64,000 bases of DNA from Prostheceraeus crozeri (Eukaryota; Platyhelminthes; Polycladida; Euryleptidae), in the NCBI GenBank assembly GCA_907163375.1, contig CAJQUW010008702.1, positions 62,001-126,000 of the forward strand, written 5' to 3'. Shown here piece by piece: positions 1-11,934 of this stretch (positions are counted from its first letter, which is position 1; each line of letters starts with the position of its first letter). A program made the position numbers and the translations under genes. The notes under the pieces were generated by a model. The model was not told the origin of the DNA. It made no database searches and was given only the letters and a program-made list of their open reading frames with translations.

Positions 1-660
1 TCACGCTGATTCCAAATCTGAAATCCGTTTTCCAATCCGATGCTTCGTTTTGGCGCTACAGCCCAAAACGTCCCAAATTCTAACTCTGTCGTTTTTCGCC
101 AATGTCCCAAAATCTTAAATGGCGTCTCACATCTAAACGAAGACAGATAGGAACAAGCCGTTTGTTTCAGTGAATTTGTCTCACTCTTAGCTTTCAAACG
201 AGCTATGGCACAACTAAATCCGTCCACTGGAAGCCAAAATCGAAGCGAGCTGTCCAGAGGGGGGGGACGTCAGCGAAAATTTTTTCTCTCCGATTGACAT
301 GAAACTCACCATACCGATGCAGAATTTCACGCTGAATCCGAATCCAGCCTCCGTTTTCTCATCCGACCACTCCTTCCACTCGAAACAGCCCATTTTACAA
401 CCCAACATTCAGCAGATTGCACGAAAAACATCACACACTATAGCCTCAAGACTAATCCTGGCGGTCGCCCAAGTCCACCACGACACTCTGTCGTTCCAGA
501 GGGGGGGAAGTCAGCGAACAGTTTGTGAACGTGTACCAACCTGGCCGGCACACCACGGCAGACTACAACCTCTGTCGTTCCAGAGGGGGGGGAGTCAGAC
601 TCGAAGCACCACGGCGGCCGACCACGACACTCTGTCGTTCCAGAGGGGGGGGACGTCAGC
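1..660. repeat. GC-rich region with G-tract minisatellite
   Basis: A motif reading CTCTGTCGTTCCAGAGGGGGG occurs at 486-507, 570-592 and 630-652, with a shorter relative at 250-266. The copies are followed by GTCAGC or a near variant and are preceded by a CACCACGGC/CCACCACGAC-like segment, so the unit is an imperfect repeat of about 60-84 bp. A second short direct repeat, TCACGCTGA, lies at 1-9 and 327-335. Composition is much richer in GC than the following kilobases. The plus-strand open frame across it only reflects the repeat (recurring LSFQRGG) and is not called as a gene. Confidence 0.7.
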
Positions 661-661
661 G

Positions 662-739
662 ATGGCGGCCATCTTGCGCTATCTGGTGTTTGTCACTTGC
701 TTACTACTCTCGGCCACACACGAAAGGATCCGTGCCTGA
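662..739 (+). CDS. Possible signal-peptide-like start or microprotein (speculative)
   Basis: An ATG directly after the last G-tract repeat begins a 25-codon reading, MAAILRYLVFVTCLLLSATH..., ending at TGA 737-739. It has a short N-terminal stretch with one Arg, a hydrophobic core (LVFVTCLLL) and small residues after it, as signal peptides do. The start context ATGGCGGCCATCTTG also contains the YY1-type core GCCATCTT, common at short-5'UTR animal genes. No clear splice donor follows and no downstream exon is recognised. It could be chance. I would not treat it as a gene without transcript data. Confidence 0.15.
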   Translation: MAAILRYLVFVTCLLLSATHERIRA

Positions 740-827
740 TATGCTTCCGAGCATGAGCAAGCTTCATTTATTTATTAGCCTGAATATTTACAAAGTACAC
801 TGATGAGCTGCCGGTGATTTCCTATTG

Positions 828-953
828 TCAACCACTGGAAGCCCCATCGTTTAGGCACCATTCTCATGAAAACGCATGTCCACGAATTTCTATTGTTTTC
901 AATGTCCATGGTCGTTCTAGTCCTTTATTATTATAGAATGTCGGATTTCTATG
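828..953 (-). repeat. Dispersed repeat, copy 1 (second copy at 41245-41371)
   Basis: The reverse complement of this segment aligns by eye over about 125 bp with 41245-41371. Shared blocks include CATAGAAATCC, AAAGGACTAGAACG, ACATTGAAAACAATAGA and CTTCCAGTGGTTGA. The short ORFs over both copies share peptide fragments only because they overlie the repeat. The family is not recognised. The CAGTGGTTGA end resembles a hAT-type terminus, but no matching second end was found. Confidence 0.6.
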
Positions 954-2197
954 GTTGAAGCTACAAAGCAAGCTCTTTTGCATATCCAGAGATGGGAATT
1001 GGAAGTGGGAATTCCCATATGATTTGGCTTCTATATGGAGGATTTCTGTGGAACACCTGCGGAATATAAGTAAGTTTACCTTCACCCCACTGGGCGAATG
1101 AAGCTATCGAAAGTTTTATCATTTGAAAAAACTCCTGAACGAGGGAAGAAAGAGGGAGCTCCAAATTTTAAGCAGCTCTGTATCTACGCACTCCACAACG
1201 TTCCACAAATGTTGAATAAAATCGGCTGGATACTTTTGTCACAATGGGCTTTTAACAATTTTGATGTTTAGCAGATGTCGCACTATTTTTACTTTGAATG
1301 CTTTCAGGCGTCCTTATTCATCTTGAAAACATTCGAATTTATAAGAGAAAGGATTCTCGTGTCAATTTGAACAGAAAGTGATGACTCCCTTGGAAATTCA
1401 TCTTTTATTTCGACGTTTTGAATTCAAATTTAGAATTGTGGATTTTTCGCATTTGGACCGGATTTCAAAATACAAATTTGACCTCTATTGTGACTTTCAA
1501 TTGTAAAAAAAGATAAATTCCTGTCTCGACATGATGATAGCTTTCATTTGGTGTCCTTTGTCTCGATTTTTTCAAATTATTCCTGTGTTTACATACTATC
1601 GACATGAACGGAATCTACAAGTAGTATGGAACATGTTCGATATCAACAGGAATAATTATTTGCTAACAAGCGTCTTAATTAAGCGGAACTTGAACTGATT
1701 ATCAGGGAAAGTTCATGAAACACATAACAGTGCAAGTCCTCTAGGAGAAGTTGAGATCTCATTGTGGTTCTTGGCTGAAATTTCAAGTTTTTAATTCAAT
1801 TTACAATTTCAATAAATTTTATGATTCACTAAATTGATGTTCCATTTCTTGAATCTGAATAGTTATGTGGACCAATCTACATTTTTTTAAGTTAATTGTG
1901 ATAATTGTCTTTGATTATGATGTTTCGCTCTTTCAGTGGCAGATAGTTTGTGATATGATCACAATTAAGAAAATAATGAGCAGTAAAACTTTAATCCATC
2001 GTATTGCTAATTTAACAAGCTGTATTGCCTCTTCAAGGTTGCCATGACACGGAGGATTTGTAAAATACAATGATTCTTTCTGCATTGCTATCTGATCAGT
2101 CTAAGTCGTGAAGATTGCTCTAAAGCTGTAAAAATTGGCATATCCCACATATATGGTAGTGTGTCTGAACTCAAGTTCATTTAATAAAATCGAAACT
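954..2197. other. Intergenic, no recognisable feature
   Basis: AT-rich sequence. Short open frames on both strands show no domain, repeat or splice context that I recognise. Confidence 0.5.
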
Positions 2198-2205
2198 ACA
2201 TACGC

Positions 2206-3233
2206 CAGTGGTGGGCAACCAAGTTGGGACGGCAAGGAGTGGCCCCCAAAAAGGCTCGCGGGCCACCAATTTTAAAAGGGAGTAGTATGGGCTTGATAGT
2301 CTTTTATTCCGTACTTTGAAGTGCACGTATGGGCTGCTGTTCCGTACGTGCATATATAGTGGTCGCATTTCATAACAAAATTTTACATGTTAATGTATAC
2401 AGCAGTATTGTACGCAACTAATTTGTTTGGTATTAATTAAGGAACCATAATGTACTTTCTACAATTCATGTCAATATTGAAGAGCAAACAGGCCTGTAAC
2501 AAATCATGGAAGCTTTTCTTTTGTGTAATTAAGCGGTAATTTGACTTTTTGGTGATTTGACTGACTATACCTTATTTCATCCAAAGACAACGGTCTGTAA
2601 GTGCAGTGCAACTATCTGCCTGAAAGCCGCACATGCTACAATTATTGATTATGCTACATGTACATACGTGCACATATGTCACCCAAACATACATGGTTTT
2701 CAAAAACCGTGAATGGGCTCCATAAATGGTAGTCGTCTGCTAATGCCAATAGAGTATACGAAATGTACATTAGTGTAGCAGTACACAAATGAAATTCAGC
2801 AAAAATATCTGAAAAAATGTTGACTTGTCAAAGTCTTGCGGTTGGATTCATCCATTCGTAGTCAATGTCTAATCAATATAGTCTCTTTCTAGCTCATTAA
2901 GGCGTGGTTTATTGCGTAGAGAAACATGATCAGCGGGACATCGAATGCTATGTGACTTAGCATAAACTCGCGCAGGAGATGACCATTTTGCGCTTATACG
3001 AGAAGATATTCATTGAGAAAGAAGCATGGTTGGATAATTTGAATGTGAATTTTTGTTTTTTGTTCCATCATATTGCTCATTTAGTTGTTAATTAATGGTT
3101 TTGCACATTCCAAAGAGGATCCATCACACTTGGAAGCACTCGAAATCGGAGTGAGTCATTTCACATCATCGATTCAAATAATGTCCGCGGGCCACCCAAT
3201 ATGTCCCGGCGGGCCACGCGTTGCCCACTAGTG
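2206..3233. mobile_element. Non-autonomous hAT element with 8-bp TSD
   Basis: The left end reads CAGTGGTGGGCAAC (2206-2219) and the right end is its imperfect inverse, GTTGCCCACTAGTG (3220-3233; 12 of 14 positions). Inside each end lies a further inverted segment containing GCGGGCCACC. The flanks are acatacgc (2198-2205) and acatacac (3234-3241), an 8-bp duplication with one change. CAG-GGG-type termini and 8-bp TSDs are typical of hAT transposons. The 1028-bp element has no transposase ORF, so it would need an enzyme in trans. Confidence 0.85.
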
Positions 3234-3305
3234 ACATACACATTGGGGATTCAATCAATGCTGAATTACTATTCTACCTAATATACTTGCTCTAAAATTC
3301 CTGCC

Positions 3306-3533
3306 GTGTGTGGCAAAAGTGTGTCTGTGCAAGGATTCCCACAGAAACGTTGTGTGATGAAGGAAAACTGTGGGAGTGAAATCGCATTCCAAGTAACTCT
3401 AGTTATCTGCTTTATGCGGACGGACAAACTGTTTCAAGCAAAAGATCAGAATCAGAAGCCGGCTGATACAAACAATGCACAGACTGATATGGATGCAGAC
3501 GCTTTCGGCCACGACCTTTCGGAAGTCCGGTAG
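3306..3533 (+). CDS. Possible terminal exon, unknown protein (low confidence)
   Basis: An open frame of 75 codons ends at TAG (3531-3533). Its last 40 residues are hydrophilic and of balanced composition (KDQNQKPADTNN, DMDADAFGHDLSEVR), unlike most AT-rich chance frames here. A polyadenylation hexamer AATAAA follows at 3566-3571. No convincing splice acceptor was seen upstream and the sequence matches no family I know. It directly follows the hAT element. It may equally be random. Confidence 0.2.
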   Translation: MCGKSVSVQGFPQKRCVMKENCGSEIAFQVTLVICFMRTDKLFQAKDQNQKPADTNNAQTDMDADAFGHDLSEVR

Positions 3534-5519
3534 ATTTCCACCAAATGGTGAAAACGCATCCATTGAATAAACATTTTCATCTCAACTGACATAATGCGTT
3601 TCTCACTTCGTTGTTTTGGGAAAGAAAGAATTGCATATGGAATGAAATTATAACAAATTCATGAGAGCAATCTACCATAACATCCTATTTGTTTTTGATA
3701 TTTTCATCAATATTCAGTACTCTTCATTTGCAAACGTAAAGAACGATACACTGAGCATGAATGTCAACAATAAAGTTTGCTAATGAGAAAATCAAATGGA
3801 TGTTAAGTGAACAGAAAGAAGTGACATCAAAACTTGCAAAATATTTCTGAACATTTCATCTGAACACCCTCATCATTTATATTTTTCGAAGATAAACCGT
3901 AGATTGTGGTGAATGAAATGGGTATATATCACAAAGCGTGCTGTTGATCAGGCCTGGGTATCAATTTGATGACAACTAATCGATTCATGACACATTGTAG
4001 AGATACTTCCAGTGCTGAAAAATGTGATTTGTGAATTTAGTCAACCTGGGCTGCATTAGCATGCACCTACATACAAAAGCACCTTAATATACCGCTACGG
4101 CTACACCTACAGCGGCTATGAATTAAAATCTGAACACGAACACGATCTGATCACCTTCCATCTGAAACCCAACTATAATTTTGAACCCGACCCGAAAATT
4201 TTTCCTGTTCTGTAAGACCTAAACAAAACCCGAAAAAATTCACTAAAAAATCAAATTACTGCGACCGTGTGTGGAGACTACTTCTCAATATTCAAGCTTG
4301 CGCAATAGGAACGGGAATTAAATAAAAAGAAAACTGCTCTTTTTCACGATGACAATCAGTGTGCCTTTTTTTAAAATTTATGTAATAATGTTGCTTGATT
4401 GCATCCTTAAGTCTCTGAAGTGTAGATATAACAAATTGCTAGATTCAACCGATTTCGCAGTGTTATAAATTCATAAAATAAAGCCCAAATATTTTACAAT
4501 CAAACTGAACCCGAAATATATTCGCAAACCCGACCCGAAACCGAATTCGGGTCGGGTTCCCACTCCATTAATGCATCCCTGAAAAGCACGTTATAAGCGA
4601 GTCCTAGTGGACCCGCCTTTATCATGCAAGAAACATTGCAAAGATGCGCATATCAGTGAACATTTTACCCCTTTAAAGCATCATCATACTCTAGGAATCT
4701 GACAAAACTAGAAAATGCAGCTATAAAATGAAGAATATCAATATTACATAAACAGTACTCGTAATAGCTTTATAAGTAATGCTGTTTCATGCTGCTCCCA
4801 ACTCACAAAATGGACAAGTTATCATGCCACACAATATATTTGAATGCAGTTGCTATAATGTTTCTGCACGATATATACGTAACTAATAAGATAGAAGTAT
4901 ACAATCTGGTAATGTGCATCTATTCTCAAAATCTCTATTTCAGTAGGTACTCGTATTCAACGGTGCTAAACTATCCGAATGCAATCAAACATACTGCCAA
5001 ACTTGTCTCAAGACGCCTTTATGTGATAACTGATCAAAATGCATCGTTTATCAAAGTCATCTGCCATCAATTTCCAACAGAAACTCAAACCATCAATTGT
5101 TTGAAGAAAATAGAGGGATTCAGATTTCGAATTGCTAGTTATAGCAACAAGATGACCGAGTTTGTAAAACCTGATGTCATTGTTGGAAAGATGTCATCGT
5201 TGCACCAATTACATTACATCGTCATTTAGGAAGTAATTAAATCCTTGGAACATTTAAATCACAGGAGCGAGGAGGGTTCCGTGAGCACAACGGGTTTTCG
5301 AAGCTGAAATTAAGAAATGGACTGGCTGAACAATGTGATGGATTGCACAACAGGCTGCTCTGTGTTAGTTTACTCTAATTATGAATTGATAAAGAATTAA
5401 CTGAGAGAACAGGTTCCTACGGGCTACATATGTCCAACAATAGCTCTTCCGTATGCGATATAGAAGCAGCTAGTTTGCGGCATTTGGAATGGCTGAACAA
5501 GCATTCAAATTCGTTCTGC
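3534..5519. other. Intergenic; hairpin at 4527-4558
   Basis: Mostly featureless AT-rich DNA. At 4527-4558 two 13-bp arms (AACCCGACCCGAA and its inverse) enclose a 6-nt spacer, and related CCCGACCCGAAA lies near 4187. This is probably a MITE remnant, but its outer ends could not be matched. A 146-codon open frame at 4789-5229 has no recognisable domain, a composition expected of AT-rich noncoding DNA, and no flanking gene signals. Confidence 0.5.
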
Positions 5520-5527
5520 TAAGGAAT

Positions 5528-5757
5528 TCAATGTTTTAATTGTTCAAAGGTGACATGGACTGCTGTCACTCTAATATTAGCTGTTATTTCATTGGCGTGG
5601 CTCTCCAAACCGCCTACTTTGTGTGTTCTCACGGTATATTCGCCAATAACAGATTCACTGAAGGGTTCACCTAGAGACTTCGTCAGGTATACGTAGATAG
5701 TCGAACGCAAGACCTTCGGCATACATAACCATTATGTAAACCAATGAGCTATTACGC
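5528..5757 (-). repeat. tRNA-derived SINE-like head
   Basis: On the minus strand an RNA polymerase III A box TAGCTCATTGG (complement of 5741-5751) is followed about 33 nt later by a B-box-like GCGTTCGACTA (complement of 5698-5708). No cloverleaf with an intact acceptor stem is evident, so a functional tRNA gene is unlikely. The body would continue toward lower coordinates, where a 64-codon open frame probably has no meaning. The end of the SINE cannot be fixed from one copy. Confidence 0.45.
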
Positions 5758-5759
5758 CT

Positions 5760-8700
5760 ACGCTATCATCTTCATTCCTCTCGCAATTTGATAGATGCTC
5801 AAAATCTTAGGCTATGTTGTTCATGTTGTTTTTCCACCACAGTGAGCATTTCACCACAGACATGTGAAGACAGATGATGAGATTAAAAATCATGATGAGA
5901 TTCAGCACCAAAAATGGATAATGGCTGTCAGACTTATTCCCAACCTACGACAAATGGTTTCGACATAATATAGTCATTTTTATGTAAATATTGTTCATGG
6001 CTGTTCGATGTCATGAAAAGCTCAACAGAATTACTTCGACAAATATTGGCATCTTAATTTAGAATCACATTCTATAGGTGAGACTTCTGCCAAGAAAATG
6101 CTTAAAACTTTCGCTGTCGGTCAAATTTGGCTGCCCTTGTAGTTTCGTTGTGTGGAATAGGTGATTCATAGGTAAACACTAAAATCTATTTTAGAGAAAC
6201 ATATGCAGCATATGCAGCAAAAAATTAATTTTCGTAAACATGCCTATGAAATGCTTGGAAATTAAACTAAACATAAGGAAGAAACTTATACAGAAAATGC
6301 CAGTCTATTCAATAACAGTGATATGAAATTGAGGCACAGCGATATCATTTCCACGATAGCGGATCATTTCACTAAAAATTTCAAGCGCATTCAAATTTAT
6401 TGAAACTCGTTACACAAACTTCAATTTATCAGTGGTGCCGTTACTTTTTGTTCTGGTGCACTGTTTTTGAAATTGTTTTTTCAGACGCTTTCATCAAGTT
6501 CAGAAGCAAATCAGCGAAGTCAGTGGTTACGAAGAAAAGTGATATTGTACTTCATGTTGGTAAGTATCTGCTTTAAAAGACGTATCAAAAGGCATTATTA
6601 AATGACAAATTTTATGATGAGTTATTGAATGAACCTCAATGGTACCCTCACACTAAGGACTTTTAAATGCAACAACCAGTCGAGATGGAAGCACACGTAT
6701 AGTATCATTAGTTGCCATCGCAAGGTCATCATGCTATTGTAGCATCATTGCATTATATTATGTTGTATGATATTGTATGCATCCTGGTCCTGCGAGATTT
6801 TAATCAAACGCTCCAATCAGTTGTTTTATAACGCTTGTGTGATTATGAACTGACTAGAGCTCTCGCCGAGCATAAGAATGTAGAAAGTTCCAGAGCTCTG
6901 GGTAAAAGGGACTTCTGATCATGAGGAGTTTAAAACTAGCAACGGATTACTCAATTTAGCAGGCGTTTTCCGGGTAAGATTGGAACCCATCGAGCATTTG
7001 TGAACAAAGAAGATGCGTGCGTATGGTTGCCCTGTGTTTGGCAGGGCTATTTCGCGCAATCGATTGAAATCACATCATGTCTTAGGTTTGAAGACAAAAG
7101 CGAAAACCGATCGACATTCCAGAGATAAACTTGCTCCCTCTATTATACGAGGTCTTCATGATCAGTTATCACCTGCTTGATGATGAGTAAGTATTTGCAC
7201 TTTCTGCTTGTAGCATTGATCTTGGAATATAAATAATCGTGCTTTGGAATTTTTGTGCATTAAGTGGCTTGCTGCGGTAATCTTTAAGTTGTTCTAAATA
7301 GCAACGTATTTAAATTCATCGTATACCGATTACGTATTCATCAAATACCGATGAGCCCACATTTAACTTTTCCAAGGAAACAGCGAAGAAAGACACTTTC
7401 ATTAATTTCACATCAAACATGCCCACATCGACTTAAGTAGCAGTTATCAAAAATGAAAGAAGCAGAATTAAAAAACGATGCTGTGACATGGCAGTCATTA
7501 AAGCTCATTTACAAGATTCCGATGAAATGTTGAGAATAAATGATTATCCAGAAGATGTCATCCAAAAATCAAAGAGAATGAAATTATTTGGAGGAAAGAA
7601 ATTGTAAACGAGGCGTTGTGAACCAAGAAATTGGACTCTTACAACAGTATGAAGCTTGGGTCAGTCCTTGTCTATTAGTCGTTTTTTGTACATCATCATT
7701 GCTCCTTTCCTTTTCAGCATTGCTAGGTCTCCACGGCATCATTTTATCATTTCTGCATTCACTGTTTCTTCTCTGACTCTATGGATTTTTGTTGTTCTCT
7801 TACTCATGCATAGCTCCTGAATGATTCGATATCTAAGGCAATTGTCATTTGTAGGCCCTACAGTATATGTCATTGTTATTGTTTTATAGGCTTTTACGAT
7901 TCTTGTTGTTTTGCTAAGTCTTTATCCGTCCTGTCGGGAGATGAATTGTGTTTGCGGTCAGCATGCAGTTTAGCGACAATATTAATCTGCCCTGCCGATG
8001 AGCTGCTTTTCACTTTGAAAAGCCTCGACTGCAAGTGTGGTTTTTACATTTGCGTTGTAGACATCCTCTGAACTAATAAATGACACTTATGTCCACTATT
8101 TTGTGGCCGATAACAGTTGACATAAAACTAAAGTATCAATGAAAATACTCTGAAAGTATATGAAGTCTGCAAGTTCAAATAGCAGCATTAAATACCGGCC
8201 ACTTCCTTCATATGTATTTCATATGCTTAGATCTCTGCACAGTAATCATGTTTTGCTGTGTATATTATTTCGACTATTAATGGAAATACAATTATACTTG
8301 CATATTCCATGACAGTAAAAATTGCAAAATTATGCGAGCGCAAATCATCTTACGATCTTATAGTACTGAATTAACCGATGATAATTCACCAGATTACGAA
8401 TGAAATAGTGAATTCTGCAGCAGGATGACCATGAGAAAAAAATTTCCACCTCTGGTAGACCTTGGAAGGGTTTGTTTCGAAATCTGGTCTATTCGGGATT
8501 ACATTCCCATTGTCAAGTTACTCTGCATTGAATAATATGTTACTTAGTACAAAGATCGGAGTAGCTATTTAGAATCAGCAGGATGATAGTGTACGATCAT
8601 CATCATTTCCATGTACTTTAATTCTAGCAACCTCCTACTCATGTGTCAGATTGAAATCGGCAAAGTATTTGAACGATGACGCATGGATCTGTCGTTACAA

Positions 8701-11287
8701 CATGCATCAATGTAAACTTAATGTGTTTCTCATCAACTTGAAGTCAGGGTAGAGACGCGAGATGACGAGATCAGACTTACTATGAGATTTGATTCGGAAG
8801 TACTGAAAAATATCTGAAGGTCAGAAATTTTAGGCCTATCAATGCCGGGTGTCGGACACGTTGTCGTATTTGTTGTAGATCCACGTAGTACCAGACGTTT
8901 GGACAAAACAAGAAAGTTATATTTTTGGCTGCATTAGGGTCCCAGTCATTGGCTATAGGTGTCTATGAAATCCGGATTAATTTGTTTTTCAAAGGTCACC
9001 ACAATTATCGAAAAGTGCTACAGCTTGCAATTACATAACAGATAAAACCCTTTCCCTTCTCTACTTCAGTCGATGTTTTATGCGCTGATAACATTTTTGT
9101 AACAGTGTCTTTCGAACGATTAAACGAGGTAAATGCAATTATCATTGTTCAATGCATGGACATCAAATTGGTCTACTACATAAAATAGCAATTGGCTGCT
9201 ATTTATTAATTCATGCTAGAGGCCTACATGTAAATAATGAAAGTAATTTTACCTGTACGCAAATGTATGAAAAATGCACTAAAAAGCGAGCAAGTGCTTG
9301 ATATTTTTCGGTATTCATAGCAGTACCCCATCCAAAATTCCAAATGCACATCTTTCCTTTATGCGAATACGCATTACCACTGCCTATCTCTCTCGCTTGG
9401 TAATTAATTTTAAAAATACAAGAATAAAGCGCTTGCCAGTTCATTGATTGGACACAAAATAAATGTAAATAACTAGTGGGCTAGTAATAAAAATCGCTAC
9501 TTAGCTATTCAGCCATCTGACCTTGAAATTTCTGTTCAAGATTTTCGCATTTTCGTGCATTTTATTCATGAATCATCAGTGAATCGCAAAAAAATAGTGA
9601 AATAAGTTTGAGACTGTAAAATATACTTAGAGTAGGTATTTTTAGATTGAGTAAGTCAAAATAACACAAATATCGTGCGATATTCAATCAAACATCAAGC
9701 CTTTTGTATCATTGGTTATGACATTAACGCAATATAGTTAATACGACAAGATGGAGTCTTGGTCATCGATGAGAATCAAATTCACGTTTCGAAAACAGCG
9801 GTGGCACAAAGGAATTTGAGAGTATGATGAATAGAATATTCGAATTATATTCAACCTTAGGAAGCATATCAATTAACAATTCTTTTCTCTACGACGACAT
9901 CGAAGACTATGTTGTCGAATTTCGTCCTCATAATAACCGTTGTTGATGTAAGCTATCTAGCAACATTTTCAAGATATGAGAATTGATGAAATTGTAATGA
10001 ATTCTGGTCTTTTGTTGTGTTATTTCTGGTAGAAGGGAGACATGATGAAAAAGTATAAAGGAGGCGCTAACTGAATATAATAATCTCAATTGAATTATTG
10101 TTGTTTACTTAAACAACTTTTTGCTCGTCAACAGTTGGAATCATAATGGAGATCAAAGCGCGCCGAAAGCAGGCCGGGCAGTTCTAACAGGGAACATGGA
10201 CAGTTCGGGAACGGATCGTCGATTTTTAGACTCTCACACTCGACATTTGCTACATTGCGCTGATGCACAATCAGATTTAATTTGCTCAGCATGCAATCAG
10301 AACGAGGCTAGTATCATCTGACATTGGTCATTAAGACCTAAACTTCCTAGGCACACACGCATAATCTTCTCCCTAAGAATGATTCCATTAATGTAGTTAA
10401 AGACCAGCACATTCTGCACAGAGCAAGAATAAAAACGATTTCTGGAACGTGTATAATGAATTATAAATTCTATTTCTTTACAGGACGAGGCAGATTTAAG
10501 CTACGTTATTGTCCGATTGGACTTCAAGGACACTTCACAAGTTCAGTTTCATAAATATGGCTAAAGCTATCTACAGTACAGCTGTCAGGAGTGGTCAAGA
10601 TAGGCTCTTCGTAGAAGTTCAGCCTTTATGCCTCTCTTAAAGGTGATCACTTTCAAGCTTGTTGGAGGGTTATTTCAGGTGCGAGCTGCAGCTATAGGAA
10701 ATGATTGAGCACCAAATGTCTACGGTAGGGAAGTAGGAATGGAAATTGGTCGTTTTACGTAGGCAGATCGGAGAAGGTAGCGGTAAGGGTTGGAAGTCAG
10801 AGGCTGATGGAGATAGAAAGACAGATAACCGACACGGAGACATTTGTGAGCAAGGACTGCTAAACGAAATGTTATACGATCTCGCATGGGTAAACAGTGT
10901 GGAGACTGGAGTACTAGGGAGGGTGCGTGGCCACGAGGGTGGGCGTTTAATACGAGTGGAGTGTCCATGAAGGAGAATGAAGCAGTAATCAAAGCGGGAA
11001 TGGATGAGAGAAATAATGAGTTTTCAACAATGAGTAAGGGATAAATCATCGAATGGAACTGAGTTGTCGCGCCGACGCTAAAACACGTAGCAGTAGTCTG
11101 AAAAGTATGTTTACTAATATGATAACGCATCCGTTCTATGTTTATAAATTATATTCAGTCAGTGGCTGTGTGCATTAGCTTGCGTGTAATGCATTGATTC
11201 TGGAGGAGAAAATTGATCATTCAGGCATCATTTACATACAGCTGTGCTCAAATTTTTTGCTGACTTTAAATCAAAGGGGCCGCAGGC
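5760..11287. other. Long intergenic stretch, nothing recognised
   Basis: About 5.5 kb of AT-rich sequence with only short open frames (for example near 7588-7776, 9211-9444, 10121-10321 and 10720-11130). None shows a domain, a family motif or a convincing exon structure. No inverted-repeat element with a TSD was found by eye. Confidence 0.5.
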
Positions 11288-11825
11288 CAAATTGTTTCAT
11301 AAAAAATGGATCACCCTTAAACATCGCCTTAACTTCAACTTTGTCTAACTCCGCCAAACTTGAACGAATTTCTCTGAAATTCGGAAGATATGTCAGTTGT
11401 GCTTACTAATATAATTGTTGGAAATTTCAAGCATGAATATTGAGTTGTTTTCCTGTTATTGATAAAAAAGTTGTAGATAATTTGATCTTCATTTAGCAAT
11501 GTTACACAAAATCATACCTCACTCTTATAAAATTACATTTGTTTCCTTTGTAATGTAATATGTTGTTCTACAAGCCAAAAGCTATCAAGCAAAACAAAAA
11601 TAAAGAAAATCGGTCAATTAGAGCCAGTATAGCACCATTATTCATCAACAATAATGTAACTGCTACATGTGATGAACTGGACTTCATGTTCCATAGCTTC
11701 CTGACTTCGTTGCGGTGGTGTTGGCAGCACTCCTGATTGCTTTCAGCTAGAAATCTATCTCTTACCGGTTGAAAACAATACAAAGCACAAATGAACAATA
11801 TTAGATAAATAAGATCGCATTCACA

Positions 11826-11934
11826 AAAGGCAAAGTGTCAGCCTTGCTAGAACTAGGGTTTTCTTTCCGAGCTACAAGCAAGCGACTAAATGTCCCTTAC
11901 ACAAATGTGCATCGATGGCTTAATGATGATTTTC
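11826..11934 (+). pseudogene. Tc1 transposase N-terminus, first helix-turn-helix (5' part)
   Basis: The reading KGKVSALLELGFSFRATSKR and then LNVPYTNVHRWLNDDF is the first helix-turn-helix of a Tc1-type transposase, which binds the inverted repeat. It stops where the PLE begins. Across the insertion the frame resumes exactly at 15316 once one copy of the 12-bp duplication is removed: the ttt-c at 11931-11934 is completed by at at 15316. An in-frame stop lies upstream at about 11802, and no clear ATG is seen between it and this segment, so the true start is uncertain or lost. Confidence 0.8.
11923..11934. repeat. Target-site duplication of the PLE, left copy
   Basis: atgatgattttc here is repeated exactly at 15304-15315. 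The two copies flank the PLE, and one of them is host Tc1 coding sequence. Confidence 0.8.

Noticed and set aside
299..739. 146-codon frame with recurring LSFQRGG as a repeat protein
   Set aside because: The peptide repeat mirrors the DNA minisatellite and changes frame between copies.
3949..4581. A hAT element with ends CAGGCCTGGGTA and GCATCCCTG
   Set aside because: The ends are only loosely inverse and the 8-bp flanks (ctgttgat and aaaagcac) do not match.
4789..5229. 146-codon open frame as a gene
   Set aside because: No domain, AT-driven composition, no gene signals; such frames are expected in 64 kb of AT-rich DNA.
10720..11130. 136-codon minus-strand frame as a gene
   Set aside because: No recognisable motif and an overlapping frame on the other strand is equally open; not distinguishable from chance.
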